From positions 1,364,001 to 1,428,000 of the forward strand of contig QFQS01000001.1 of NCBI GenBank assembly GCA_003243455.1: a stretch of DNA of 64,000 bases, in the 5' to 3' direction. The position numbers and the translations under genes were made by a program. Under the pieces are notes generated by a model. The model was not told the origin of the DNA. It was given only the letters and a program-made list of their open reading frames with translations, and did no database searches. This DNA is from Cereibacter sphaeroides. Its GTDB lineage: Bacteria; Pseudomonadota; Alphaproteobacteria; Rhodobacterales; Rhodobacteraceae. Below, piece by piece: positions 26,700 through 37,973 of this stretch (position 1 is its first letter; each line of letters starts with the position of its first letter).

Positions 26700-27683
26700 T
26701 CATTGCTCGAAGCTGTAGACGCGCGACCAGTCCTTTGCCATGTCGATCAACACCCAACCCTCTTTAGGTGCTGCGTCCAGCGCCTTGTCCAGCTTGCCCA
26801 CATGGCTGTCGCGGTCATAGGCGAATTCGCGCACCGCGTCCGTGTGATGAACGATCATTCCCAGACGCGGCCCCTCTCCAGAAGTCGTATACTGCAGCAT
26901 CTCGAAATCGCCGTCGGAGTTGCCAAAAGCGATCACCGGGCGCTTTCCGATATGGCGGTTGATGCCGATAGGCTTTCCCGCGCCATCGTCGATAAAGAAA
27001 ATTTCAGGATTGCGCATGATGACAGGCTTGCCATCGACGACCTCATAGGTCTCGGCAATTTGCGATCCGATAACCTGCTGTGGCGGGATTCCATAAGAGG
27101 CCTCGGCCCACGGACGCATGAAGTCGATACCCCCGCCCGAGACGATCCAGGTCTGGAACCCGTTGGCGCGCAGGTAATCCAGCATCTCTTTCATCGGCTG
27201 GAAGGTCAGGTCTGTATAGGGTCGGTTGAACTTCGGATGGCGCGCCGTGGCAATCCAGTTCTTCACAATATTCTTAAACGCTTCTGCCGTCATGTTCGCG
27301 TGAGTTACGCCCAAGATCTTTTCGATCCCAGCTTCGCCGCTGGCCGCAACTGCGGCAAGATCGCCCTCAAGGGCACCTTTGAATGGCTGATCCACTTTCC
27401 ATTCGGGGTGGTCGGGAGCCATCTCCTTGATCCGGTCCATAGCGAACAGGCCCTGGAAATACAGCGGTTGCTCGGACCAGAGCGTACCGTCGTTATCGAA
27501 AACTGCGATCCGGTCGGCCGGGGCGATCCAGCCTGCGTTCCCTTCCGTTGTGGCCGCGGTGACGAAGTTGACCACGGCGTCGCGGGCCGCGCCCTCGTTC
27601 CACGAAGGCAGCACCGTATCCTGAGCCAGCGCAGGACCGGCAAGCAGCACCAAAGCTGCGAAAAACGCTTTGCGAATGAACAT
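26700..27683 (-). CDS. Exported HAD-family phosphatase
   Basis: A 327-aa protein with a signal peptide (MFIRKAFFAALVLLAGPALA) and a haloacid-dehalogenase fold. Motif I is AVFDNDGTLW, motif II IVSGGGIDF and motif IV AFGNSDGDFEML. The protein probably acts in the periplasm. It resembles phosphoserine-phosphatase-like HAD proteins, but the substrate is unknown. It is embedded between moxR (13 bases upstream) and DUF58 (1 base downstream), an uncommon member of a MoxR operon. Confidence 0.87.
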   Translation of the reverse strand: MFIRKAFFAALVLLAGPALAQDTVLPSWNEGAARDAVVNFVTAATTEGNAGWIAPADRIAVFDNDGTLWSEQPLYFQGLFAMDRIKEMAPDHPEWKVDQPFKGALEGDLAAVAASGEAGIEKILGVTHANMTAEAFKNIVKNWIATARHPKFNRPYTDLTFQPMKEMLDYLRANGFQTWIVSGGGIDFMRPWAEASYGIPPQQVIGSQIAETYEVVDGKPVIMRNPEIFFIDDGAGKPIGINRHIGKRPVIAFGNSDGDFEMLQYTTSGEGPRLGMIVHHTDAVREFAYDRDSHVGKLDKALDAAPKEGWVLIDMAKDWSRVYSFEQ

Positions 27684-27696
27684 CCCCGTCTTCCTT

Positions 27697-28716
27697 TCAG
27701 CTTACAGCAACCAGCTTGACCAGTTCGGCCAGAACATCGTCCGCCGTCTTGCCCGCGCCCGTCGCCTCATAGGACAACGTGATACGATGGCGCAGCACGT
27801 CCGGCGCCACCGCCTGTATGTCGCCGGGCGAGACGAAATCCTGCCCCTTCAGCCACGCATAGGCCCGACTGCACCGGTCCAGGGCCATGCTGGCGCGTGG
27901 GCTGGCGCCCAATTCGATCCATTTGCCCAGGTCTTCGGAAAGTGCCGCCGGCTTGCGCGTGGCGTTGACGAGATCGACGATGTAAGTCTCGATCTGTTCT
28001 GCAACGTGAAGCGAGGCGATCTCTTGCCGCGCAGAAAATACATCCTCAATCGAAATTGTTGCGACAGGCGTCTTCCCCTTCGACTTGCCATTTGCTGCGT
28101 TTTCCTCGGCGCGTACCAATCGCAGAACCTTCCGCTCATCGCTGGCCGCCGGATAGTCGACCAACACTTTCATCAAAAACCGGTCAAGCTGGGCCTCGGG
28201 AAGCGGATAAGTCCCCTCCTGCTCGATCGGGTTCTGAGTCGCCATGACGATGAACAGGTCGGGCAGCGGGTGGGTGGCTTCGCCCACCGTCACCTGCCGC
28301 TCTTCCATCGCTTCCAGCAGCGCCGATTGCACTTTCGCGGGCGCCCGGTTGATTTCATCACCCAACAGGATGTTGCCGAAGACCGGACCGGGCTGAAAAC
28401 GGAACTCTCCCTTGCCGGCCTCGGAGAAATAGATATCCGATCCGGTGACATCCGCAGGCAGCAGATCCGGTGTGAACTGGATACGAGAGAAATCGGCGGC
28501 CAGATGTTTTGCCATCGTCTTGACGGCGCGGGTCTTGGCCAGACCCGGCAGGCCCTCGATCAACAAATGCCCGTCGGATAGAAGTGCAACGACCATCCGC
28601 TCAATCACGCGCGGCTGGCCCAGAACCTCGGCATTCATTGCTGCCTGCAGCGACACTATAGCCTTTCGGGCGGATTGAGCGGTCGCAGCTTCGGCCTCTT
28701 TCGCGGCTGAACTCAT
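27697..28716 (-). CDS. MoxR-type AAA+ ATPase
   Basis: A 339-aa AAA+ chaperone. Walker A is GLPGLAKTRAVKTMAK (about residue 55), Walker B is LLGDEINRAPAKVQSALLEA, and VGEATHPLPDLFIVMATQNP carries sensor 1. The lid domain follows with ALSEDLGKWIELGASPRAS. MoxR proteins remodel VWA-domain partners; here those are the four downstream genes. It is first in the operon, preceded by a 135-base gap likely to hold the promoter. Confidence 0.95.
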   Translation of the reverse strand: MSSAAKEAEAATAQSARKAIVSLQAAMNAEVLGQPRVIERMVVALLSDGHLLIEGLPGLAKTRAVKTMAKHLAADFSRIQFTPDLLPADVTGSDIYFSEAGKGEFRFQPGPVFGNILLGDEINRAPAKVQSALLEAMEERQVTVGEATHPLPDLFIVMATQNPIEQEGTYPLPEAQLDRFLMKVLVDYPAASDERKVLRLVRAEENAANGKSKGKTPVATISIEDVFSARQEIASLHVAEQIETYIVDLVNATRKPAALSEDLGKWIELGASPRASMALDRCSRAYAWLKGQDFVSPGDIQAVAPDVLRHRITLSYEATGAGKTADDVLAELVKLVAVS

Positions 28717-28851
28717 GGCCGGTCACCCCCTCCACCGTAGCACCCATGTAGCCAACGGCACCACCTGCGGGAGAGCATCGCATGGCATGACACAAAAACA
28801 AGTCTTGTGATCGGCTTGACCGTTATTACCGAGAGCCGGGGGTGCTGGCGG

Positions 28852-29826
28852 TCAGAATCGAAGCCCGGAGAACCCGGATGGTTTCTGCGGCACGCCAGGC
28901 AGGACACAGAGCATCTCGTAGAGCAGGTTCGCCCCGATGAGGGCCGTGTTGCCGCTGGGATCGTAAGGCGGCGAGACCTCGACCAGATCTCCTCCCACGA
29001 TATTCAGCCCCGCGCAGCCCCGGATTATCTCGAGCGCCTGCCAGGTGGACAGACCACCAACCTCGACCGTACCGGTTCCGGGCGCGAATGCGGGGTCAAG
29101 GCTGTCGATGTCATAGGTGATGTAGACCGGTGCATCGCCGATGCGCTCGCGCACGATATCCATCAATCCGACCAGAGACTTCATCCAGCATTCCTCGGCC
29201 TGAACAACGGTCCAGCCCTTGTCGCGCGCCCAGTCGAAATCCTCGGGCGCATAACCTGTGCCGCGCAGACCGATCTGGAACACCTTGTCGTTGATCAGGC
29301 AGCCATCCTCCCAGGCGCGGCGGAACGGGCAGCCATGGGCGACAGTCTCACCGAACATGTGTTCGTTTATATCCGCGTGGGCGTCGATGTGGATCAGCGC
29401 CACCGGCCCATGCTTTTCCTTCATCGCGCGCAGGATGGGCCAGGTCAGCGTATGATCGCCGCCCAGTGTCAGCGGCTTTGCGCCCTGCCCCAACACCTCT
29501 CGGTAGAAGGCCGTGATGATATCCACGGTCTTTTTCAGGTCGAAGGTATTGATCGGCACATCGCCGATATCGGCCACCTGAAGATGCTCGAACGGCGCGG
29601 CACCGGTCGCCATGTTGAAGGGGCGCAGCATCCGGCTTTCATCCCTGATCTGCCGCGGTCCCAGACGGGTGCCGGAGCGGTTCGAGGTGCCGTGATCCAT
29701 CGGGATGCCAACAAAGGCCACGTCAAGGCGTTTGGCCGTCGCGGCCGCAGGCAGGCGCATCATAGTCGCCGGCCCACCAAAGCGTGGCATCTCGTTGCCG
29801 CCCAAGGGTTGATTGAAGCCCGTCAT
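28852..29826 (-). CDS. Ureohydrolase, guanidinobutyrase/agmatinase type
   Basis: A 324-aa manganese ureohydrolase releasing urea from a guanidino compound. Metal ligands are in LGGDHTLTWPILRA, HIDAHADINEHMFGE and YITYDIDSLDPAFAPGTG. The opening FNQPLGGNEMPRFGGPATMM and the end LLYEMLCVLPGVP look more like Pseudomonas 4-guanidinobutyrase GbuA than E. coli SpeB, by memory rather than search. ATG 29826 has GGAGGGAACGG upstream. A katG terminator lies just before it and no partner transporter adjoins. Confidence 0.9.
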   Translation of the reverse strand: MTGFNQPLGGNEMPRFGGPATMMRLPAAATAKRLDVAFVGIPMDHGTSNRSGTRLGPRQIRDESRMLRPFNMATGAAPFEHLQVADIGDVPINTFDLKKTVDIITAFYREVLGQGAKPLTLGGDHTLTWPILRAMKEKHGPVALIHIDAHADINEHMFGETVAHGCPFRRAWEDGCLINDKVFQIGLRGTGYAPEDFDWARDKGWTVVQAEECWMKSLVGLMDIVRERIGDAPVYITYDIDSLDPAFAPGTGTVEVGGLSTWQALEIIRGCAGLNIVGGDLVEVSPPYDPSGNTALIGANLLYEMLCVLPGVPQKPSGFSGLRF

Positions 29827-29918
29827 TCCGTTCCCTCCATTTCCGGGCAGTCTCGACTGAACGGAGAAGTTCGGCAACGGGGAAGCGGCACTCGCCGGAA
29901 TGTCTGGTGACAAGAGGT

Positions 29919-29953
29919 GCCGTGGCGCGGAACACCAAGGTCCGCGCCACGGC
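29919..29953 (-). terminator. Hairpin after katG
   Basis: A perfect 13-bp stem (GCCGTGGCGCGGA pairing with TCCGCGCCACGGC) with a 9-base loop begins six bases after the katG stop on the minus strand. It is not followed by a T tract (ACCTCTTG), so it may work as a weak terminator or a 3' stabilising structure between katG and the ureohydrolase gene. Confidence 0.6.
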
Positions 29954-29958
29954 GATCG

Positions 29959-32187
<2,229 letters not shown>

Positions 32188-32260
32188 GATATTCTCCCGA
32201 ATTTGATCTGGCCTGTCCTCGGCAGTAGCCGGGCATCCATCCGCCACGCTTTCGCGAGGT

Positions 32261-32313
32261 GATTGAATCTGGAATCATTCTTATCAAAAGACGCATATCA
32301 GTGAAACTTGATA
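32261..32313. promoter_or_regulatory. Probable OxyR control region between katG and oxyR
   Basis: Within the 154-base divergent gap are imperfect palindromes GATTGAATC and GAATCATTC (32261-32280) and a TATCA-8-TGATA inverted repeat (32296-32313). These could be LysR-type (OxyR) sites controlling katG and oxyR. The assignment rests on location and symmetry, not on a match to a defined consensus. Confidence 0.45.
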
Positions 32314-32341
32314 CTTCTGATCGCCGTAATAAGATTAAGTT

Positions 32342-33295
32342 ATGAAAAGCATTACCCTGAAACAGATGCGCTACTTCGAAGCGCTTGCAAGACACCGCCA
32401 TTTTGGCCGTGCCGCCGAGGATTGCGCGATCTCTCAACCGGCACTGTCCATGAAGGTCCGTGAGCTTGAGGACGTCGTGGGCACACCGCTTCTGGAGCGG
32501 AATGCCCGCCAAATGCGCCTTACAGGTTTTGGCGAAGTTTTCCTGTCGCGTGCAAGGTCAATTCTTCGCTCGGTGGACGAACTGGAAGACCTGTCTCGGG
32601 CCACCGGAGCAAAACCTGCCGGAATCCTCCGTATCGGCGTGATCCCTACTGTTGCGCCCTATCTTCTTCCCTCGATAATCGCGAACCTTTCGCACCAGTT
32701 TCCCGATCTTTCCCCCAGCTTGCGAGAAACCGTAACTTCGCGCCTGGTGACCGAGATTGTAGACGGTCGGCTGGACGCGGCGATCCTCGCGCTGCCTTTG
32801 TCCGAACCTTCGCTGGTCGAAGTGGCTTTGTTTTCCGAACGTTTCGTGCTTGTGCGGCCGATGATAGATGCCAGGCGCCCCGTGCCAAGCCGCGATGTAT
32901 TGCAAGAAATGCGCCTGCTGCTGCTGGAAGAAGGCCATTGCTTTCGCGAGCAGGCGCTTTCCTTTTGCAGCATGCCCTCCAGCCGTCCGCGTGAGATGCT
33001 GGACGGAAGCAACTTGTCGACACTGGTGCAAATGGTCGGCGCCGGTATCGGTGTCACGCTTATCCCCGAAATGGCCGTTCCTGTCGAAACACGATCGGCG
33101 GCGGTCGCGGTTTCCCATTTCCCCGACCCGCAGCCGACCAGAACCATCGGCATGGTCTGGCGCAAGTCCAGCCCGCTGGAGCAGCACCTGAGGCAGATAG
33201 CGGAAGTCGTGCGCGCATCCGCGACGGTGGACAAGCATGGCCCAGATGCAAAATCATCAGATTCGCCAAATGTGACGGAGAATTTATCGTCTTAG
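32342..33295 (+). CDS. oxyR: Hydrogen peroxide-responsive LysR regulator OxyR
   Basis: A 317-aa LysR regulator. The helix-turn-helix lies in HFGRAAEDCAISQPALSMKV (residues about 20-40). The redox pair is present in EEGHCFREQALSFCSM (Cys at about 202 and 211), spaced as Cys199/Cys208 in E. coli OxyR, so peroxide sensing by disulfide formation is expected. It is divergent from katG, its likely main target. The C-terminal ~20 residues are a Ser/Asp-rich extension. Confidence 0.96.
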   Translation: MKSITLKQMRYFEALARHRHFGRAAEDCAISQPALSMKVRELEDVVGTPLLERNARQMRLTGFGEVFLSRARSILRSVDELEDLSRATGAKPAGILRIGVIPTVAPYLLPSIIANLSHQFPDLSPSLRETVTSRLVTEIVDGRLDAAILALPLSEPSLVEVALFSERFVLVRPMIDARRPVPSRDVLQEMRLLLLEEGHCFREQALSFCSMPSSRPREMLDGSNLSTLVQMVGAGIGVTLIPEMAVPVETRSAAVAVSHFPDPQPTRTIGMVWRKSSPLEQHLRQIAEVVRASATVDKHGPDAKSSDSPNVTENLSS

Positions 33296-33310
33296 CATCA
33301 AAGGTTTAAA

Positions 33311-33386
33311 TGGTGCCCAGAGACGGAATTGAACCGCCGACACGCGGATTTTCAATCCGCTGCTCTACCAACTGAGCTATCTGGGC
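33311..33386 (-). tRNA. tRNA-Phe (GAA)
   Basis: A complete 76-base cloverleaf on the minus strand. The acceptor stem is GCCCAGA/TCTGGGC, the D arm begins GCTCAGTTGGTAGAGC, the anticodon loop TTGAAAA gives anticodon GAA, the T loop is TTCAATT, and CCA is encoded. It lies downstream of yacG on the same strand, as in other Rhodobacteraceae. Confidence 0.98.
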
Positions 33387-33478
33387 CCCGTTCCCGCGCC
33401 ACCGGCGCTCGGGTGACGGGTTATTATGCGAGGGGCGGGGGGCTGTCCAGAGGTGGCGGTAAAAAAACCGGCTTGGTT

Positions 33479-33655
33479 TTAGTCCTTTTCCTCGGACATG
33501 CCTTCAGTCGTATTCACATCATCCTCTTCGGTTTCTTCGGTCGGAATGACATATCCGCCCGTTAGCCAGCGCCCAAGGTCAACGTGGGCGCAGCGGCGTG
33601 AGCAGAAAGGACGATACTTTGCCTCAACCGGCTTGCCGCATATGGGGCAGGTCAT
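33479..33655 (-). CDS. yacG: Zinc-binding DNA gyrase inhibitor YacG
   Basis: A 58-aa zinc-finger protein beginning MTCPICGKPVEAKYRPFCSR and continuing RCAHVDLGRW. The Cys-x2-Cys and Cys-x3-Cys pairs bind zinc; the GRWLTGGYVIP stretch and acidic tail are typical. In E. coli YacG binds GyrB. Its ATG overlaps the rng stop (ATGA). Confidence 0.94.
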   Translation of the reverse strand: MTCPICGKPVEAKYRPFCSRRCAHVDLGRWLTGGYVIPTEETEEDDVNTTEGMSEEKD

Positions 33656-34692
33656 GCCAAAGCCTCGGCCAAAGGCATACGGTCGCGCTTGCGGACAATT
33701 TCGTAAAGGCCAAGCGTGGTCCAGCCGGCAAGGCTTGTCTCAGCCGCCTCGTGCTTGAAGGCGGCGCGCAGAACCTGGTCCAGCGTCGCGCGATCCTTCT
33801 TCGGCATGGGCGCGAAATCCACCACCACCTGCCCACCCAATCCCCGCAGGCGCAGTTGCCTGGGCAGATCGCGCGCAGCGGCAACATTGGCCTTCAGACT
33901 AGCGGCGGGCGAGGTATCGGCGCCAGTGTTCACATCCACCGCCACAATTGCGCGGGTCGGCTCCAGCACCATCGAAGCGCCACCGGACAGATCAACCGAC
34001 GGGGCAAGAAGATCATCGATCATCTCGATGACGCCGTGGGCAGCAAAACTGCCCTCGCCATCGGCAACCTCATCGGGGGCGGGATCCGCCCATTCCCGCC
34101 AGGCTGTTTCGCCCGCATCGGGCGCATCGACCAGAAGTTCGGGACCACCCTGCCCATCGGCCAGAACGGCCTCGGCGAGATCGCGCATCGCCGCGATGTC
34201 GTCCGCGATCTCATCCGCATCGGCCAGAACGGCCGCCGAACGCAGGATCAGCCCCAGATCAGGCGCGGCTCCGGCCATTCCTTGCGCACCCAGCCCGGAC
34301 AGTTCGGTGCGCGCTTCCTCATCCCGGATGCGGCGCGAGATGTTCAGGCCCGGGGCGCCGGGTGTGATGATGGCATATCGGCTTTTGAACAGAAGACGCG
34401 TGGTTATCGGCACGGCCTTTCCCGGCTCGGCAACACCCGCCACCTGAACCAGTACCGGCTGACCGGGTGCAAGCCCCGATACCTGGCGCAAGAAACCCGT
34501 GGCCTGGGGCAGCTTAACAAATACCCCGCCCTGCCCTTTCATCGGACGGTCGACAACGCCGCGATAGATTGTTCCGGGTGCGGGCCGATCGTCTGCCGGG
34601 TCGATCAGGAAATCTTCCAGCCGACCGTCCACGATCAACGCCGCGGCGAGCCTTCCCTGCACGCGGTCTATGGCGACAACGCGACCCTTCAT
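33652..34692 (-). CDS. rng: Ribonuclease E/G family protein
   Basis: A 346-aa endoribonuclease of the RNase E/G family, shorter than E. coli RNase G (489). The catalytic metal-site residues appear in IVAVDVNTGADTSP (about residue 255) and VVVDFAPMPKKDR. The N-terminal ~90 residues look S1-like (GTIYRGVVDRPMKGQGGVFV). ATG 34692 overlaps the maf stop (ATGA). A short alphaproteobacterial form distinct from the large RNase E. Confidence 0.92.
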   Translation of the reverse strand: MKGRVVAIDRVQGRLAAALIVDGRLEDFLIDPADDRPAPGTIYRGVVDRPMKGQGGVFVKLPQATGFLRQVSGLAPGQPVLVQVAGVAEPGKAVPITTRLLFKSRYAIITPGAPGLNISRRIRDEEARTELSGLGAQGMAGAAPDLGLILRSAAVLADADEIADDIAAMRDLAEAVLADGQGGPELLVDAPDAGETAWREWADPAPDEVADGEGSFAAHGVIEMIDDLLAPSVDLSGGASMVLEPTRAIVAVDVNTGADTSPAASLKANVAAARDLPRQLRLRGLGGQVVVDFAPMPKKDRATLDQVLRAAFKHEAAETSLAGWTTLGLYEIVRKRDRMPLAEALA

Positions 34693-35285
34693 CCCAGACT
34701 CCGATATGGGGGGTAGCCTGCGGCGGTCAGAAGCGTCGCCGTTTCGGCAAGCGGCAGACCCACGATGCCGGTGAAACTTCCCGAAATCCAAGGAATGAAA
34801 GCTCCCGCCAGACCCTGAATCGCATAGCCTCCGGCCTTGCCTTGCCATTCGCTGCTGGCGAGGTAGGCATTCAGTTCAATATCCGACAACCGCTTCATCT
34901 TCACCACGCTTATCGACTCGCGCAGCCAGATTTGCACACCCCGTCGCACAGCGACCGCGGTGATCACCTCATGACGCCGGCCACCCAGCATGGTCAGAAA
35001 CTCTGCCGCCTCGCCCGCGTCACGCGGTTTGCCCAGTATCCGTCGGCCCAAGGCAACAGTCGTATCGGCGCATAGCACAACGTCGTCATGCTCGGCAGAA
35101 ACCGCCAAAGCCTTTTCGCGCGCCAGCCGCGCGCAATAGGGGCGCGGCAACTCGCCCTTTCGCGGATCTTCGTCGATATCGGGCGGCAGGATCGCATCGG
35201 GCACGATGCCAAGCTGGGCCAGCAGTTCCTTCCGGCGGGGACTGCCCGATCCGAGGATCAGCCGAACCCGGCTTCCGGCGCCCAT
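34689..35285 (-). CDS. maf: Maf-family nucleoside triphosphate pyrophosphatase
   Basis: A 198-aa house-cleaning enzyme hydrolysing non-canonical nucleotides. Motifs: LILGSGSPRRKELL at the N-terminus, ADTTVALGRRILGKP and the C-terminal GYAIQGLAGAFIPWISGSFT. ATG 35285 follows the infA stop by two bases; GTG 35291 (adding two residues) overlaps that stop and is possible. It sits in the infA-maf-rng-yacG run. Confidence 0.95.
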   Translation of the reverse strand: MGAGSRVRLILGSGSPRRKELLAQLGIVPDAILPPDIDEDPRKGELPRPYCARLAREKALAVSAEHDDVVLCADTTVALGRRILGKPRDAGEAAEFLTMLGGRRHEVITAVAVRRGVQIWLRESISVVKMKRLSDIELNAYLASSEWQGKAGGYAIQGLAGAFIPWISGSFTGIVGLPLAETATLLTAAGYPPYRSLG

Positions 35286-35287
35286 GC

Positions 35288-35506
35288 TCACTTGAAGCGG
35301 TAGTTGATCCGGCCCTTCGACAGATCGTAGGGCGTCATCTCTACCTGCACCTTGTCGCCCGCCAGAACCCGGATACGGTTCTTGCGCATCTTGCCTGCCA
35401 TTGTCGCGATCAGTTCATGGCCGTTGTCCAGCTCGACCCGAAACGTCGCGTTTGGCAGCAATTCCTTCACGACTCCGGGAAATTCGAGCGTGTCTTCCTT
35501 GGCCAT
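35288..35506 (-). CDS. infA: Translation initiation factor IF-1
   Basis: A 72-aa S1/OB-fold protein that binds the ribosomal A site during initiation. The sequence MAKEDTLEFPGVVKELLPNA, then GKMRKNRIRVLAGDKVQVEM is unmistakable. ATG 35506 has GGAGAG upstream; the open frame extending to 35614 is not conserved. It leads the infA-maf-rng-yacG operon. A ~105-base gap separates it from qorB. Confidence 0.98.
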   Translation of the reverse strand: MAKEDTLEFPGVVKELLPNATFRVELDNGHELIATMAGKMRKNRIRVLAGDKVQVEMTPYDLSKGRINYRFK

Positions 35507-35610
35507 AGTCTCTCCAATAGGACTTAGCCCGCGTCTTGGCGCAGGCACGGAGCGCGTCATGCGCCCGAGGGGCCGGATTTTCAAGCAGAAAATTCGGCCC
35601 CTCGCGCATG

Positions 35611-36465
<855 letters not shown>

Positions 36466-36504
36466 GGCGCATTCCTTTGTTGCGATGCGTCTTACCTACG
36501 CCTT

Positions 36505-36523
36505 TACTTACGAAAGAGAAGTA
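36505..36523. promoter_or_regulatory. Candidate HxlR operator
   Basis: An inverted repeat TACTT-9-AAGTA lies in an AT-rich stretch between the divergent qorB-like and hxlR genes. Such short-arm TAC/GTA symmetry is common for HxlR-family operators. Site assigned by position and symmetry only. Confidence 0.4.
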
Positions 36524-36562
36524 CATACATTTTTGTTAGTTGTAAATTTCACAGGCAAGCCG

Positions 36563-36955
36563 ATGAAACCTGCCGACGGGGCAAGACGCGTTCTTGCGGA
36601 AATTAGAAGCGCAAATGTGCTGGCTGCCGAATGCCCTTCGCGCATCATCCTGCAGCATCTGACAAGTCGCTGGGGAACGCTGGTGATGATTGTGCTTTTG
36701 ACAGGCACACATCGGTTTTCCGGCATTCGCCGTCAGATCGGTGGAGTCAGCGAACGGATGCTGGCGCAAACACTTCAGCAGCTTGAGACGGATGGAATGA
36801 TCTGGCGTAAGGCGCATGATGTGGTGCCGCCGCATGTCGAATACGGCTTGACGCCCCTGGGGCAGGAAGCGGCGGCACGGCTTATGTCACTTGTCGGCTG
36901 GATCGAGAGCAACTTGTCTGAAATTCTTGGCAAAGCGCCTGGCAAGGCTGCCTAG
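36563..36955 (+). CDS. HxlR family transcriptional regulator
   Basis: A 130-aa winged-helix regulator. SRIILQHLTSRWGTLVMIVL and GTHRFSGIRRQIGGVSERML with LTPLGQEAAARLMSLVGWIE are typical. A single N-terminal cysteine (AAECPSR, about residue 23) sits where QorR/HypR/YodB proteins carry their redox-sensing Cys. The start ATG 36563 was chosen from domain length; upstream in-frame starts overlap the divergent promoter. It probably represses the divergent quinone reductase. Confidence 0.93.
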   Translation: MKPADGARRVLAEIRSANVLAAECPSRIILQHLTSRWGTLVMIVLLTGTHRFSGIRRQIGGVSERMLAQTLQQLETDGMIWRKAHDVVPPHVEYGLTPLGQEAAARLMSLVGWIESNLSEILGKAPGKAA

Positions 36956-36956
36956 C

Positions 36957-37430
36957 TCAAACCTGATGTTCAGGTTCGGTGACGGGCGGACCAAAACGCT
37001 CCAGCATCTTCGACCTGATCTGGTCACGCGCCTGGCGATAGGCCGACAGCTTGGCGTCGCGGCCCTCGCCCAACCCGGTAGGGTCAAGGATCGGCCAGTA
37101 TTCAACATCGAGATGGTAGTATCGCGTCAGTTCCAAGGCCATGCGCTGGCTGGCAGGTGAGAGCGCGACGACCAGGTCAAACCCCGACAGGTCATCCCCC
37201 CATTCCTTCATCTCTTCGAAACTGCGAGAGCGGTGTCGGCTAAGTTCAATCCCCATCTCCTTGCAGACCGCGATTGAAAAACCGTCGATCTCCATATCGT
37301 TCCGCACGCCAGCGGACTGCACATAGGCGCGCTGGCCGTAGAGCTGTTTCATCAACCCTTCGGCCATGGGTGAGCGGACTGCGTTGTGGTCGCAGCAAAA
37401 CAGAACCGAGTTGGGAAAGCCGGCGCTCAC
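36957..37430 (-). CDS. Low-molecular-weight protein phosphatase family
   Basis: A 157-aa enzyme of the LMW tyrosine phosphatase/arsenate reductase fold. The P-loop is CDHNAVRSPMAEG and the general acid is in WPILDPTG. The start GTG 37430 lies two bases before the UPF0262 stop region, so both are co-transcribed. The cluster position (after UPF0262) is standard in Rhodobacteraceae; the physiological substrate is unknown, and arsenate reductase activity is not implied. It converges on hxlR. Confidence 0.92.
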   Translation of the reverse strand: MSAGFPNSVLFCCDHNAVRSPMAEGLMKQLYGQRAYVQSAGVRNDMEIDGFSIAVCKEMGIELSRHRSRSFEEMKEWGDDLSGFDLVVALSPASQRMALELTRYYHLDVEYWPILDPTGLGEGRDAKLSAYRQARDQIRSKMLERFGPPVTEPEHQV

Positions 37431-37431
37431 C

Positions 37432-37908
37432 TCAGCCCCAGTGCAACACGCAGATCAGGGTGAAAAGCCGCCGGGCCGTGTCGATATCAACCGTGGCCTT
37501 GCCGTTCAGCCTTTCCTGCAGGACGCGCGCACCTTCGTTGTGGATGCCGCGCCGGGCCATGTCGATGGCTTCGATCTGGCTGGGAGGAAGCCTCTTTACC
37601 GCCTCGAAATAGCTTTCACAAATCTGGAAGTAGTCTTTTACGACCTGACGGAAAGGCCCCAAGGACAGATGGAACTCTCCTACAGCCGCCGAGGCTTCAT
37701 CGGCTATGGCAAACACCAACCGACCTTCGCGGATAGCCAGCCCAAGCCGGTAAGGGCCGGGCACCACTGCGCGGTCTTCTCGGGTGGGCAGGGCAAAGGA
37801 ATTGTCCTCCAGCAGGTCAAAGATCGCTACGCGACGCTCCTGCTCGATCTCGGGCGTGGGCCGTCCCAGCCCGCGCTCGTCGATCTCGATATGGCAGATG
37901 CGGTCCAT
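37432..37908 (-). CDS. UPF0262 family protein
   Basis: A 158-aa conserved alphaproteobacterial protein of unknown function. Characteristic sequence: ICHIEIDERGLGRPTPEIEQ, then IAREGRLVFAI-type sheet and EAIDMARRGIHNEGARVLQE. No signal or membrane segment. It lies between hisD (65-base gap) and the phosphatase gene (1-base spacing). Confidence 0.93.
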   Translation of the reverse strand: MDRICHIEIDERGLGRPTPEIEQERRVAIFDLLEDNSFALPTREDRAVVPGPYRLGLAIREGRLVFAIADEASAAVGEFHLSLGPFRQVVKDYFQICESYFEAVKRLPPSQIEAIDMARRGIHNEGARVLQERLNGKATVDIDTARRLFTLICVLHWG

Positions 37909-37973
37909 GGCGGCTCCGGTGTGGCTGGTCCAAGTGATGCCTTACGCCGCACCTGCATTCAAGCCTTGCCGTC

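Noticed and set aside
26700..27683. Phosphoserine phosphatase SerB
   Set aside because: It has a secretion signal and no serine-pathway neighbours; only HAD motifs are shared.
36957..37430. Arsenate reductase of an ars operon
   Set aside because: No arsR, arsB or acr3 nearby; the gene occupies its standard place in the hisD cluster.
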